A stretch of 64,000 nucleotides of DNA from Crateriforma spongiae (GTDB taxonomy: Bacteria > Planctomycetota > Planctomycetia > Pirellulales > Pirellulaceae), in the NCBI RefSeq assembly GCF_012290005.1, contig NZ_JAAXMS010000004.1:496001-560000 (forward strand), written 5' to 3'. Shown here piece by piece: positions 34,299 through 43,543 of the stretch (position 1 is the stretch's first letter; every line of letters starts with the position of its first letter). The notes under the pieces are model-generated. The model saw nothing but the letters and a program-made list of their open reading frames with translations. It had not been told where the DNA came from and ran no database searches. The position numbers were made by a program, and so were the translations under genes.

Positions 34299-35834
34299 CT
34301 ATTGCACCCAGTCTTCCATGACGATTTTTTTGTCCTGCCAATAGAACCCGTCATCGCGTTTTTCCAGGATGCGGTGCGCGCTGCCCGGGGCCAACGGTTT
34401 TTCCGTTTCCGGCAGATACGCCGACAAACGCTTCACTACGGAATCGTATTGCGATCGATCGCTATCGCCGGCCAGCAGGTTTCGGTGTTCCAAAGGGTCG
34501 GCCGCCCGGTCGTACAATTCTTCGCCGCCGTCGGCGTAAACGATGTAACGCCAACGCGTATCGCACACCGAATGATTGCCGGCATTGTGCGTGCAAATCG
34601 CCGGGCGCTCGCGAACGTCGGCGGGGTCTTCCAGTTGCGGAACCAGGCTTAAACCTTCTTGACCCTCGGGGACCGACAAACCGGTCAATTCACATAACGT
34701 TGGATACAAATCCAATAACTCAGCCGGTGATTCGCATTTGACGTTGGCGGCGATCTGATGATCGGTCAATCCGTCGGGAACGGAGATGATCAACGGCACT
34801 CGCGTGCTGCGTTGCCACAAGGTGTTCTTGCCCGAAACGGCCTTTTCACCCATGTGGTATCCGTGGTCGCTCCATAACACCACGATGGTCGAATCGGAAA
34901 GTCCGCTGGCGTCCAACTGGTCCAAGATGCGGCCGACTTGGCTGTCAACGAAACTGACCGATGCTAGGTAGGACCGTGTCAGGTTTTTCAGTTGATTGTT
35001 TTCACGCAGCCAACTGGTCCGCGGTTCGGGAAGTTCCCAGTGGATGTACCACGATGACATTGGGGTGTCGTCGCGATCGCCTGGGGGCATCGGCGGCATG
35101 GTCAGCGATTCAAACGGGTACATGTCGTACCACTTTTGGCTGACATAACAGGGCACGTGCGGCAGGAAGAATCCGGCGGCCAAAAAGAACGGTTGGTCAC
35201 GCGTTTTGGAAAGCTGATCCAGTTGATCCACGGCCCAGGATGCGACCACCCAGTCGCCTTTGTCTTCGTCGCGGTGCGGGAACGTCCCCCAGTCCATCAG
35301 CGGGTGATCACCGCCCGGTGTCGGTGGAATCAGTTTCTTTTCCGGTTTGGCGCCGACACGTGCCGGCGGTCCCCACACGTCGGCTTCGGCATCGGAACCT
35401 TTGCCGCGTCCGTGTCCGCCGTGATGGATCTTTCCGCCCAGTAGCGTCTTGTACCCGTTGGCGGAAAAGTGCTGGGGCATTGTGACCAAGTCCGACAGTT
35501 CATCGACGTTGCGGATCCACGGCGCCAATCCGTAAACACCAGTGGACGTCGGTCGACGACCGGTCATGATCGACGTGCGGCTGGGGTTACACAGCGGTGC
35601 CTGGCAGTGGGCGTTGGTGAACGTGACCCCGCGGCTGGCCAAGCGTTGCATCGCCGGCGTTTTGACTTGCGGGTGTCCGCCCAGCGGCTGGACCCAATCG
35701 TTCAGATCGTCGATGGCGATCATCAAGACGTTGGGTTTCTTGGGCGTTTGGTCGTCGGCGGTGGCGATGCTTTGAAGCTGCAGGACGCACAGTGCGAGCC
35801 CCGCGAAGACCGAGAGCGAAGGGATCTTGGGCAC
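34299..35834 (-). CDS. Secreted cysteine-type sulfatase
   Basis: About 511 residues, a type I sulfatase similar to iduronate-2-sulfatases. The active-site signature is CNPSRTS (C82, to be converted to formylglycine by a maturase), metal ligands lie in AIDDLNDW near 40-47, and the late motif WSDHGYHMGEK gives the other metal-site residues. Planctomycetes carry many sulfatases for marine sulfated polysaccharides; the GH16 gene fits such a lifestyle. The start is uncertain: GTG 35834 begins a plausible signal peptide (MPKIPSLSVFAGLALCVLQL, cleavage near IATA), whereas the frame is open to ATG 36011. It is convergent with the P-II operon. Confidence 0.9.
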   Translation of the reverse strand: MPKIPSLSVFAGLALCVLQLQSIATADDQTPKKPNVLMIAIDDLNDWVQPLGGHPQVKTPAMQRLASRGVTFTNAHCQAPLCNPSRTSIMTGRRPTSTGVYGLAPWIRNVDELSDLVTMPQHFSANGYKTLLGGKIHHGGHGRGKGSDAEADVWGPPARVGAKPEKKLIPPTPGGDHPLMDWGTFPHRDEDKGDWVVASWAVDQLDQLSKTRDQPFFLAAGFFLPHVPCYVSQKWYDMYPFESLTMPPMPPGDRDDTPMSSWYIHWELPEPRTSWLRENNQLKNLTRSYLASVSFVDSQVGRILDQLDASGLSDSTIVVLWSDHGYHMGEKAVSGKNTLWQRSTRVPLIISVPDGLTDHQIAANVKCESPAELLDLYPTLCELTGLSVPEGQEGLSLVPQLEDPADVRERPAICTHNAGNHSVCDTRWRYIVYADGGEELYDRAADPLEHRNLLAGDSDRSQYDSVVKRLSAYLPETEKPLAPGSAHRILEKRDDGFYWQDKKIVMEDWVQ

Positions 35835-36064
35835 GATGAAACCGTCGATGGAAAGTTGGCGGGCGGAACGCTTGGCGTGCCGTGAGGCGACACGGCCGGT
35901 GGGACACGAAACAACCGCATCGATCCAGTGGACCGATGCGGCTTCATGCGGCGTCCAGTATAGCCAACATTCACAACGTCTGGTTCTCGGCATCACAGGT
36001 GCCGAACTCAAGTCACAGGGATGAAGTTCCCAGAAGACTTGCCGTCGTGATTTTCACGCGTGCG

Positions 36065-36982
36065 TCAGTTGCCCGGCGCGAACGTGTCGCGGTGGATCTT
36101 CCAATCCGACGGCGGCTTTTCCGGGATGAAGTTGTTCATGAAGTTGCTCAACCGGTTCATGCTGCCGTTGCGAGTCGCTTTGCTGAACTCATAGATGTCG
36201 CGGTGCGGTGCGGTACGAGCGTCATAGTTGGGGGCGTACATCACCAAACCGGCCGGCAAGAACGTGTCTTGTTGCAACACGATTTGAACCAGCTTGTATT
36301 GGGCCGCGTCTTGCTGACGTTTCGGCCAAGCTTCGATCATGATCAAGTCAGGCTTGGGAGCCATCACTTGGCGGACCCAATAACGCTGCTTGATGTCGTT
36401 GGCTTTCAAGTTGAAAACGAACGGTAGCGGGCTGTCGATGATCCCGGCACCCTGCAATTGCGGCGGCAATGCTTGGATGCGGCATTCTTTGTTGCTGCGG
36501 TCGAATTCCAACAGCTCTTTGCCGTTACACACCCAGTGTTCGCCGAACTGGCCGTCGATGGCGGCATGTTGTGGCTTGCCGCCTTCCATGCCTTTGTAAA
36601 ACACCTTCTGGTCGACGCGGAACAGACCCTTGTCCGGTTCGGCATATTTGATTTGACCCAGCGATGCCGACGCATAGATTCCGGCCGGTGCCGATGCGGT
36701 GTCATAGTGGTAACGATGGAACGTGCATTCCAGGGTCTTGGTGCTGCCGCTTTGCTTTTCCCAAGCCGCCAGGATTTGGTCCAAGCGTGCTTGTTCGGCC
36801 GCGGACAACTGGAACGGTGCCAGAGCTTCGTTTTGGTCGGGGGCCTGCTGTCCGCCCGATCGCGATGCCGAAGCGATCCGTTCCTGCGGCTGATTCGCCG
36901 TCTGGGCCGGTGCGGTAAAGCCGGCTGTCATGCCGTGCCAGGTCAGAAAGGCCATCGCCATGACCGTTGCGTGTCGCATCAT
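36065..36982 (-). CDS. Exported TIGR03009-type protein
   Basis: A 305-residue protein with a signal peptide (MMRHATVMAMAFLTWHGMTA) and a domain I recognise as the planctomycete-specific TIGR03009 family of unknown function. Visible features are the helical stretch LDQILAAWEKQSGSTKTLEC around 70-90, then FHRYHYD, a beta-rich central part (GLFRVDQKVFYKG, EHWVCNGKELLEFD) and a late PLPFVFNLKANDIKQRYW. The overall shape recalls lipoprotein-carrier-like (LolA/LolB) folds, but that is only an impression. I start at the first of two adjacent ATGs (36982). Confidence 0.75.
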   Translation of the reverse strand: MMRHATVMAMAFLTWHGMTAGFTAPAQTANQPQERIASASRSGGQQAPDQNEALAPFQLSAAEQARLDQILAAWEKQSGSTKTLECTFHRYHYDTASAPAGIYASASLGQIKYAEPDKGLFRVDQKVFYKGMEGGKPQHAAIDGQFGEHWVCNGKELLEFDRSNKECRIQALPPQLQGAGIIDSPLPFVFNLKANDIKQRYWVRQVMAPKPDLIMIEAWPKRQQDAAQYKLVQIVLQQDTFLPAGLVMYAPNYDARTAPHRDIYEFSKATRNGSMNRLSNFMNNFIPEKPPSDWKIHRDTFAPGN

Positions 36983-37228
36983 CCTTGACGCCCGTTGTGT
37001 TGACTGCAAAGTCCGGTGGATCCGCGGCACGTGCCTGCGGATTGGCCACGGAGATCCGATCCGCCGCCACAGCGGGAAACTAGCAGGATGTTTCCCCGAT
37101 CCGAAAGGCGAATTTGGATCAATTCGCGCTGGAAAATCCTCGGGTCCCGGTTTCCCAGACACTCCAGGTTGCCGGCCTTGACCGCCGTCGCTGGTGTGCG
37201 ACGAGTCTCGAAGCGGCGAAACTCGTGA

Positions 37229-37819
37229 TCAGGACTGGGACAGCACCGTGCAGGTGCTGGTCGCGGTGGCCACCAGCTTGCCCTTGGGGCCGGTGATGTC
37301 GCACTGAACAAAACCGATCCGCAGGCCTCGTTCGACCACCGTTGCGGTCGCGGTCAGCAAGCCGTCTTTGACCGGCCGGATGAAGTTGATCTTCATCTCG
37401 ATCGTCGAAAAGTCTTCGCTTTCCAAAAGCGTGCGGCCGAAAGCGATGCCCATCGCCGCATCGGCCAACGCCGACACCAAGCCACCGTGCACCCGTCCCA
37501 TCGGGTTATGGTGCTGGGGACCACACTGGATTCGCACGACCGCATGACCCAGCGGCGTGCCGGAATCCGGGTCGGCCGGCGGCTGGACATCAAACCCGAC
37601 CAGACGGCTGATCGGCGCGGTGGAGAAGCGTTCGGATTGGACGGGCAAGACGCTGTGAACCTTTGGGAATGACGGGCGACCTGGGGGATCCAGGTGATTA
37701 AACAGTTCATTGTAGCGCTTGGTCGATACTTCCCGCGATCCCTCAAACGGCGGCCAAATCAACCTGAATTTGATGCTGAGAATTGGCCGCGTTTTTATGG
37801 GGGGCCGGTACGTCCGCAT
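37229..37819 (-). CDS. PaaI-type hotdog thioesterase
   Basis: A 196-residue protein whose last 130 residues form a hotdog-fold acyl-CoA thioesterase of the PaaI/YbgC kind: HNPMGRVHGGLVSALADAAM carries the family HGG and catalytic-side acidic residue, and IEMKINFIRPVKDG gives the following strand. The natural substrate is unknown. The first 60 residues are not conserved-looking and the start is uncertain; ATG 37819 is simply the first in frame. It is followed by the TIGR03009 gene on the same strand, about 250 bases on. Confidence 0.8.
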   Translation of the reverse strand: MRTYRPPIKTRPILSIKFRLIWPPFEGSREVSTKRYNELFNHLDPPGRPSFPKVHSVLPVQSERFSTAPISRLVGFDVQPPADPDSGTPLGHAVVRIQCGPQHHNPMGRVHGGLVSALADAAMGIAFGRTLLESEDFSTIEMKINFIRPVKDGLLTATATVVERGLRIGFVQCDITGPKGKLVATATSTCTVLSQS

Positions 37820-37932
37820 GAGCGTTTCGCGATCCCGATAGGACTGCGCGACTTTCGCGTGTGCACCACGTCGCCCGGCCTCGCCGAGGTCGTGAGCTTT
37901 GGATACAAGTCTCGGAGAGACTTGGCTACGTG

Positions 37933-38068
37933 CTAGGCACTGTTTATCAATTCAACACGAAGGCCAATGAAAACGGTAACCCGACGCGTCAGCGAGGGAT
38001 TCTTGATGAATGAATAACTTCGGCCCCTCGCTGACGCTTCGGGTTACCAATTGATAAGCAGTGCCTAG
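37933..38068. repeat. 136-bp palindromic (MITE-like) element
   Basis: Outer arms CTAGGCACTGTTTATCAATT (37933-37952) and its complement (38049-38068) match in 19 of 20 positions. Inner arms, 25 bases each (37975-37999, 38024-38048), match in 23 of 25 and contain GGTAACCCGA and GTCAGCGAGGG. It has no coding capacity. The right end overlaps the stop codon (38065-38067) of the BBP7 gene. Similar GGTAACCC/TCAGCGAGGG palindromes are, from memory, common between planctomycete genes. Confidence 0.85.
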
Positions 38069-39723
38069 TAGGAATAGTGCAACCCCAGGTGGATGCCGTG
38101 CACATAGATCGTGTCCGTGCGGATTGCCAACGCTGGACTCTGCTGGCCCGTCGGCGGGATCGCACTGTTGACGGCCAGGTCCGGGTCGATCATTCCCGAC
38201 ACCTGCAGGGCATCGGTCATGGCGATCAAGTGATAGCCGAATTTGACGTCGAATCGGGGAAAGCGGTGCCAGCCCAGCGACAGATCCATTTCCGGAATCC
38301 ATCCGAACGTGTTGTCGTCCAGCGGTGACGAATTGGTGCTGCGGACCAGCAAGCCTTCGTTGATGATCGACTGGTTGCCGTCGACGCTGGTGACCGTGGT
38401 TCCGCTGCGGCGGGCGCCACGTTGCAGCGATCCAAAGCCGAATTTGAACAGGCTGCGGAATGACCAGCACCCGGACGTGTGACTGGTGGCCAAGCCGATT
38501 TGGCCGCCATGGAATTCGTTCTCCGCGTCGAATGTGTCAGTGACATCGATGATCGATCCGATCGGCGGCAACGTCACGTTGGGATCGATCGAAGTGCTGG
38601 ATGAATGGATCCGCAGCGATTCGTCGAAACGCATGTACTGGTATCCGTACAACACGTCGACTCGACCGGCAAAGCCGCGCATCCAAGGTTGATAGACGGC
38701 GATGTCCGCGCCGGCCACGTTGCTGGAACCGTTCACGCTGACCGATCCAAACGCGACATCGGGAAAGGCGATCTGCAAAGTCTCGTTGCCCGGTGTGTCA
38801 CCGTCGCTGACATTGAAGAACGGTCGCGTCAGCACGTCAAAATCGGATTCGTCGGCGCTGAAGTTGTACGTGTCTTCGCCGACCGCCCAAGCACGGAATC
38901 GCAGGCTTCGACACTGGGCTTCATCCAACCAAGTCCCGATCATCAAACGGCCGCCCATCGTGGCGCCTTCGAACACGGTTCGGTCGCCCGCCAACACGGT
39001 GGTGTCGGCATCGTCCAAGTTGCCCGTCGATCCGGTCGTCACCAACGGCGGCAACCGATCGCCCTTTCGCCACATGGACAGCAAATCAATCGATCCGAAC
39101 CAACGATGCGGGGCGCGTACGATGTATCCGGTCGGTCGGCACGCCGAACACCCGTCACAGGTCAGCGAATCACATCCGGCGATTCCGCTGTCACACGTCA
39201 ACGCATCACAGGCGGTGGATTCGATCCCGCAAGCGGGTTCGCCGTAGTACTGCCCGTCGTAGAAGACCTCACCGGCGATTGCATCGGCCGATACCGTCGG
39301 CGATGTGATCGATGATGGAACCGATTCGCTGACCATTGGGATCGGCGACGGCGGATCGGGCGCGACTGATTGGGCATGGGATACCGGACGTAGTTGTGGT
39401 TCCGGTGCCACCGTCATCCCGGGATCGATGCTGGCGTCCACCAATCCGGCTTTGGATCGGTGATATCGTGCGTCGTCGACTTCGCGGTAACGGTCGTCAT
39501 CGGCCGCGACGGCGTCGGACACCGGCGGCTGATAGGTCCCGCGATCGGGCTTCTTCATTCGAATGCCCTGCGCGTTCGCGGCGGTCGCATGAAATACGGC
39601 CACCGTCGCCAAAGCCATCACGCCTCGGCGGACCCAACGGGTCGCGACGGCGGATCGGTCGGCGGGCGGAACGGTGCGGGCGTCGTTGAATTCGGCGGCG
39701 TTTGCAATCGGCCAGGTGGTCAT
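38065..39723 (-). CDS. BBP7-family outer-membrane beta-barrel protein
   Basis: A 552-residue protein of the planctomycete BBP7 family (PF07585-like), predicted outer-membrane beta barrels of unknown function. A signal sequence lies at about 30-52 after a polar start (MALATVAVFHATAANAQG), so ATG 39618 may be the true start. A Cys-rich segment follows (CDSGIAGCDSLTCDGC near 165), then the hallmark beta-rich part beginning WFGSIDLLSMWRKGDRLPPL with LVTTGSTG, and alternating aromatic strands to the C-terminal GLHYSY, which suits a terminal barrel strand. The stop codon lies in the right arm of the palindromic element. Confidence 0.85.
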   Translation of the reverse strand: MTTWPIANAAEFNDARTVPPADRSAVATRWVRRGVMALATVAVFHATAANAQGIRMKKPDRGTYQPPVSDAVAADDDRYREVDDARYHRSKAGLVDASIDPGMTVAPEPQLRPVSHAQSVAPDPPSPIPMVSESVPSSITSPTVSADAIAGEVFYDGQYYGEPACGIESTACDALTCDSGIAGCDSLTCDGCSACRPTGYIVRAPHRWFGSIDLLSMWRKGDRLPPLVTTGSTGNLDDADTTVLAGDRTVFEGATMGGRLMIGTWLDEAQCRSLRFRAWAVGEDTYNFSADESDFDVLTRPFFNVSDGDTPGNETLQIAFPDVAFGSVSVNGSSNVAGADIAVYQPWMRGFAGRVDVLYGYQYMRFDESLRIHSSSTSIDPNVTLPPIGSIIDVTDTFDAENEFHGGQIGLATSHTSGCWSFRSLFKFGFGSLQRGARRSGTTVTSVDGNQSIINEGLLVRSTNSSPLDDNTFGWIPEMDLSLGWHRFPRFDVKFGYHLIAMTDALQVSGMIDPDLAVNSAIPPTGQQSPALAIRTDTIYVHGIHLGLHYSY

Positions 39724-40171
39724 CGCGTTGATCTCGGCAGGCGAGAAGTTGATGGACGAACACGACCACAGCCACACGGATCGCGGCGCAAAACCGGTGG
39801 CGCCGCTACGAGCTGTCGTCGTACCTTCAACTTCGACCATGACGGTCGTGACGATGAAATAAATCTGGCAAGGTTTACCGGTTGTGACGGTTTTGCCGAC
39901 GACTGAATGAGAAGCCAGGCAAGACACGGCGAGTGCGGTGACGGAACTCGATCACGGGTCGAACGCGACTTGCCCAGAGCGGAAGGAGACTTTGGCAACG
40001 AAATGCTGATGGTTTCAGCACTTCATCCTCCCGCTTGCGGGACGGTCGGGATCGAGGAACGAGATTCCGGGGCGGGTGCTTTGGGTGGCGCGCCCTCCCC
40101 TCGCTTTGACTCGAACATCCCGCGGTGAGGAAAACTCTGAGTCGCCTTGGCCACCAAGCGAACTGCTTGAT
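39724..40171. other. Upstream region of the BBP7 gene, no gene seen
   Basis: About 450 bases. One plus-strand frame (39907-40128) is open but has no recognisable domain, signal or ribosome-binding site, and I do not call it. Hairpins such as CTCCCGC/GCGGGA near 40028 are present. Confidence 0.4.
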
Positions 40172-40224
40172 CCTACTGTGACACGCTGCCCCTACTGTGA
40201 CACGCTGCCCCTACTCTGACACGC
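40172..40224. repeat. 19-bp tandem repeat at the phosphatase gene's stop
   Basis: The unit CCTACTGTGACACGCTGCC occurs at 40172 and 40191, and a partial variant CCTACTCTGACACGCG at 40210 forms the last codons and stop of the phosphatase gene. Read on the minus strand each unit has a TAG. It looks like local duplication of the gene end. Confidence 0.9.
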
Positions 40225-40876
40225 GAACTTGGCCCTGCTGGTTGGCCTGCCAGAATGATCGCTCGTTCAGGTCCATCGCGGTCAGCCATTGTCCGCCATA
40301 GGCATACGTGTCCAGACAGATCAGGTGCCCCAGATCGACGACTTCACCGTCGCGGTTGGCCGTGTGGCCGACGATCGCCGTCTTGCCACTGTAATGCTGC
40401 GGCGGGACGCCCCGCATCAGGCTGTGCCAACGCAGCAGATCGACCGGTTGTTGTTCCAGCGGCAGCCCCGCATCGTACGCGGCGTGCGTAAAGAAAAACG
40501 CATCGGTTTCGAAGAAGTCGCCCAGGTTATCCAGAAAGCTCTGATGCTCAGGCGGCAGAAAATCCAGATCGCCGTCAAAACCATAGCTGTCCAGCGTTTC
40601 AATCCCGCCGTGCTTCAGCCATTCGTGGTGCGGGGCTTCCCCGCGAACCACCTCCAGCATCATCTCTTCGTGGTTGCCCATCAGGCAGACCAACTGAGTC
40701 TGACCGCCCAATTGGATTAGTCGATCGATCACACCACGCGAATCGGGACCACGATCGACATAATCGCCCAAGGCGACGACCAGATCGTCCGGATCGGGTT
40801 GGACGTGTCGCAGCAGATTTTCCAAGGCAACGGTGCAACCGTGTATATCACCAATCGCAATCAGACGACCGCTCAC
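40211..40876 (-). CDS. Ser/Thr-type metallophosphatase (PrpA/lambda-like)
   Basis: A 221-residue phosphoprotein phosphatase of the bacterial PPP type, like phage lambda phosphatase and PrpA. The metal motifs are GDIHG (9-13), GDYVDRG (37-43), GNHE (67-70) and, later, GHT near 168. Length is typical (about 215-230). It may reverse phosphorylation by Hanks-type kinases, but no partner is adjacent. The start is a GTG at 40876; the first metal motif then lies at the usual distance. The C-terminal end overlaps the 19-bp repeats. Confidence 0.88.
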   Translation of the reverse strand: MSGRLIAIGDIHGCTVALENLLRHVQPDPDDLVVALGDYVDRGPDSRGVIDRLIQLGGQTQLVCLMGNHEEMMLEVVRGEAPHHEWLKHGGIETLDSYGFDGDLDFLPPEHQSFLDNLGDFFETDAFFFTHAAYDAGLPLEQQPVDLLRWHSLMRGVPPQHYSGKTAIVGHTANRDGEVVDLGHLICLDTYAYGGQWLTAMDLNERSFWQANQQGQVRVSE

Positions 40877-41163
40877 TAACGGGGCTCGCTACGGGTTCTT
40901 GTAATTTGGGCATGCCACGCCATCCGTTGTCGCGTGGCTGGAAACGGAACGAACGAATGTATCGGTTGCAACGAATCATCGCACGGGGGCGAACGTTGAC
41001 GCGATACTCGGGCTTTGCCGTTGGTGTGCATCCGTCATGCCGCCGATGACGGTGTGGCCTGCGACAATGAGTACAATGTAGATGCTCGATCGTTCCAAAA
41101 ATGCCCTCTTCCTGCTCCTCCATTCTGATTGCATCCGCCCGCGGATCGGGTCAGACTGATTGA

Positions 41164-43305
41164 ATGTCGACGACGCTGCCCCCCGAAATACCGACGCCGA
41201 CAGGCACTCCGGCCGCCGTCACGGCGATCCCGCCGGATCGTCTGGACGATGACGCCCAGGCGGCCGATGCGCAGACGCCCCACGATTCGATGGGCGACGC
41301 GGCGGACGGCACCGATCCCGACTGGGACGAATTGGATGACTGGGATGACCCGCCGTGGTGGGCCAGCGATTGGGCGGCCGTCTTGGTCACCAGCATCGTC
41401 GCGCACCTGATCGTCGTACTGACCCTGGCGCTTGTCCGGCTGCACCAACCGGTCGAAGAACAGGTCGCGCTGATGGCGGCCAAGAGTGAGAATGTTCCGG
41501 ATCCGGTCAATTTGATCGACACGCTGCAGTACAGCGACGACCCGGAAGAAAGCATTGGCGCCGATTCGCTAAGCGTGTCCGAAGCCGCAACGGCAACCGC
41601 CATCGAGTTCGCCGAAATCGCGGAGATCCCTTCGCCGGTCGACACGCCGCCGGTGGACTTCGGCCAAGTGATCGCCAGCGAAGTGTTCTCTCAGCCCGTC
41701 GCGCCCATGCAACGGCTGACCAACCAAAAGGGCAAAGTCGGCGAAGGCACGCAAGGAGCCGCCGGGGCGATCGATCGCATCACGTTTGAAATCCTAAAGT
41801 CGATGGAAGAACGTCCGACTCTGGTCGCTTGGCTGTTCGACCAAAGTGGTTCGCTGCACCGACAACGCCAGCAAATCATCGGACGCTTTGATCGCATCTA
41901 TGAAGAACTAGGGATCGTCCAAGAAAACGACGAACGGTTCAAAGAACGCAAGGGGGTCGACGTCCCGCTGTTGACGTCCATTGTCGGCTTCGGACAAACC
42001 GTCCAGCTGTACAACGAGAAACCCAGCGACGATCTGGGGGCGATCAAACAAATCATTAACTCCATCAATGTCGATTCCTCCGGCGTCGAACGCGTCTTCA
42101 CGGCGGTGGAAGAAGCCGCCAACGAATTCAAACGCTTTCGACGAAACACCGGCGACGGCCCGGCCCGCAACGTCATCTTCATCGTGGTCACCGACGAACG
42201 TGGCGACGACGCGGAGCGTTTGGAGCGGGCGATCGGCACCTGTCGTCGCTACGCCATCCCCGTGCACGTGATCGGAGTCCCGGCACCCTTTGGCCGCGAA
42301 CACACGTACGTGAAATACGTCGACCCCGATCCGCGGTTCGATCAATCCGCTCGTTGGGCCGAAGTCGATCAGGGACCGGAGACGCTGTTGCCCGAGCGAG
42401 TGCAAGTCGGCTTCACCGGCGACTTCCAACAAGAACCGACCGTCGACAGTGGGTTTGGTCCCTATGCGTTGACCCGGCTTTGCTATGAAACCGGTGGGAT
42501 CTATTTCACCGTTCACCCGAACCGCAACATGAATCGCGCGGTGTATCGCGGCGAAGTCGATCCGTATGCGTCCGACCTGCGGTACTTTTTTGATCCCGAC
42601 GTGATGTCACGTTACCGGCCGGATTATCTCAGCCCCAAAGACTATCTGGAATTCGTCCGTCAAAGTCCTTTGCGTCAAGCGTTGGTGCAAGCGGCGCGGA
42701 TGAAACCGGCCCAGGGGATCGACGCGCCACGCACGCGTTTCGTCAAACGCAATGACGCCGGGCTGGTCGCCGACCTGACGCGGGCCCAACAGGACGCCGC
42801 CAAGTTGGAACCGACGTTGTTGATGATGGCCCAAACGTTGATGCCGGGGATGGAGCATCGGGATGATGAAACCAGTCCGCGTTGGCAAGCCGGTTTCGAC
42901 TTGGCGATGGGACGTGTGTTGGCGCAAAAGGTTCGCACCGAAACCTACAACGCAATGTTGGCCAAGGCGAAACGTGGGATGGCGTTCAGCGATGCAAAGA
43001 ACAACACATGGGTCCTGAAGCCCGCCGATGAAATCACCGTGGGCAGCCGCTGGCAACGTGAAGCCGAAACGGCCAAGACGCTGCTGCAGAGTGTCGTCGA
43101 CAACCATCCCAAGACGCCTTGGGCGTTGCTGGCCAGCCAAGAACTGTCCACGCCGATCGGTTGGCAATGGACCGAACAGTTCACCGCCCCCGATCCACCG
43201 CGACCGAATCGTCCGGGCAACAACAACCCCAACCCGCGCCCACCCCGTGACGATCAAGCGCGGATGCTACAAAAGGCCCCCACCCGCCCGATCCCGAAGC
43301 TGTAA
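41164..43305 (+). CDS. Membrane-anchored von Willebrand factor A domain protein
   Basis: A 713-residue protein. The first 68 residues are acidic and Pro-rich and probably cytoplasmic, followed by one membrane segment (about 69-92, WAAVLVTSIVAHLIVVLTLA). From about 215 to 400 there is a vWA-like domain: WLFDQSGSL gives a DxSxS metal site (D226, S228, S230), with IFIVVTDERGDD as a later strand and acidic loop. The rest is unassigned, with a Pro/Asn-rich tail. Such proteins often bind partners at the envelope; its function is unknown. It is transcribed alone, divergent from the phosphatase gene. Confidence 0.75.
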   Translation: MSTTLPPEIPTPTGTPAAVTAIPPDRLDDDAQAADAQTPHDSMGDAADGTDPDWDELDDWDDPPWWASDWAAVLVTSIVAHLIVVLTLALVRLHQPVEEQVALMAAKSENVPDPVNLIDTLQYSDDPEESIGADSLSVSEAATATAIEFAEIAEIPSPVDTPPVDFGQVIASEVFSQPVAPMQRLTNQKGKVGEGTQGAAGAIDRITFEILKSMEERPTLVAWLFDQSGSLHRQRQQIIGRFDRIYEELGIVQENDERFKERKGVDVPLLTSIVGFGQTVQLYNEKPSDDLGAIKQIINSINVDSSGVERVFTAVEEAANEFKRFRRNTGDGPARNVIFIVVTDERGDDAERLERAIGTCRRYAIPVHVIGVPAPFGREHTYVKYVDPDPRFDQSARWAEVDQGPETLLPERVQVGFTGDFQQEPTVDSGFGPYALTRLCYETGGIYFTVHPNRNMNRAVYRGEVDPYASDLRYFFDPDVMSRYRPDYLSPKDYLEFVRQSPLRQALVQAARMKPAQGIDAPRTRFVKRNDAGLVADLTRAQQDAAKLEPTLLMMAQTLMPGMEHRDDETSPRWQAGFDLAMGRVLAQKVRTETYNAMLAKAKRGMAFSDAKNNTWVLKPADEITVGSRWQREAETAKTLLQSVVDNHPKTPWALLASQELSTPIGWQWTEQFTAPDPPRPNRPGNNNPNPRPPRDDQARMLQKAPTRPIPKL

Positions 43306-43543
43306 GATTCACACCGCTTTTCGGTCACGGTCCGCGACTTCGAAACGCGACGTCGCTGTCTTTCTGCCTGAGCCGCCGGCCGTCAGGCCTCGGGACACTG
43401 AAATCCGGCGACCGTATCTATCATCCCGTGACCTCGCTGCGGGCAACGGGATTATCGGGCCGCCTGACATCAAGCTCAACCGTGTGCCGGTGACTCAATA
43501 GACGCAGCGGTTCAAATCTCGCATCAATGCCGGGCGGGTGACA

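Noticed and set aside
37952-38470. 172-codon minus-strand frame through the palindromic element and the BBP7 gene end
   Set aside because: It is a different frame of the BBP7 gene that runs on through the inverted repeats; the BBP7 frame is clearly the coding one.
39907-40128. 73-codon plus-strand frame upstream of the BBP7 gene
   Set aside because: No ribosome-binding site, signal or domain; arginine- and glycine-rich sequence typical of non-coding high-GC DNA.
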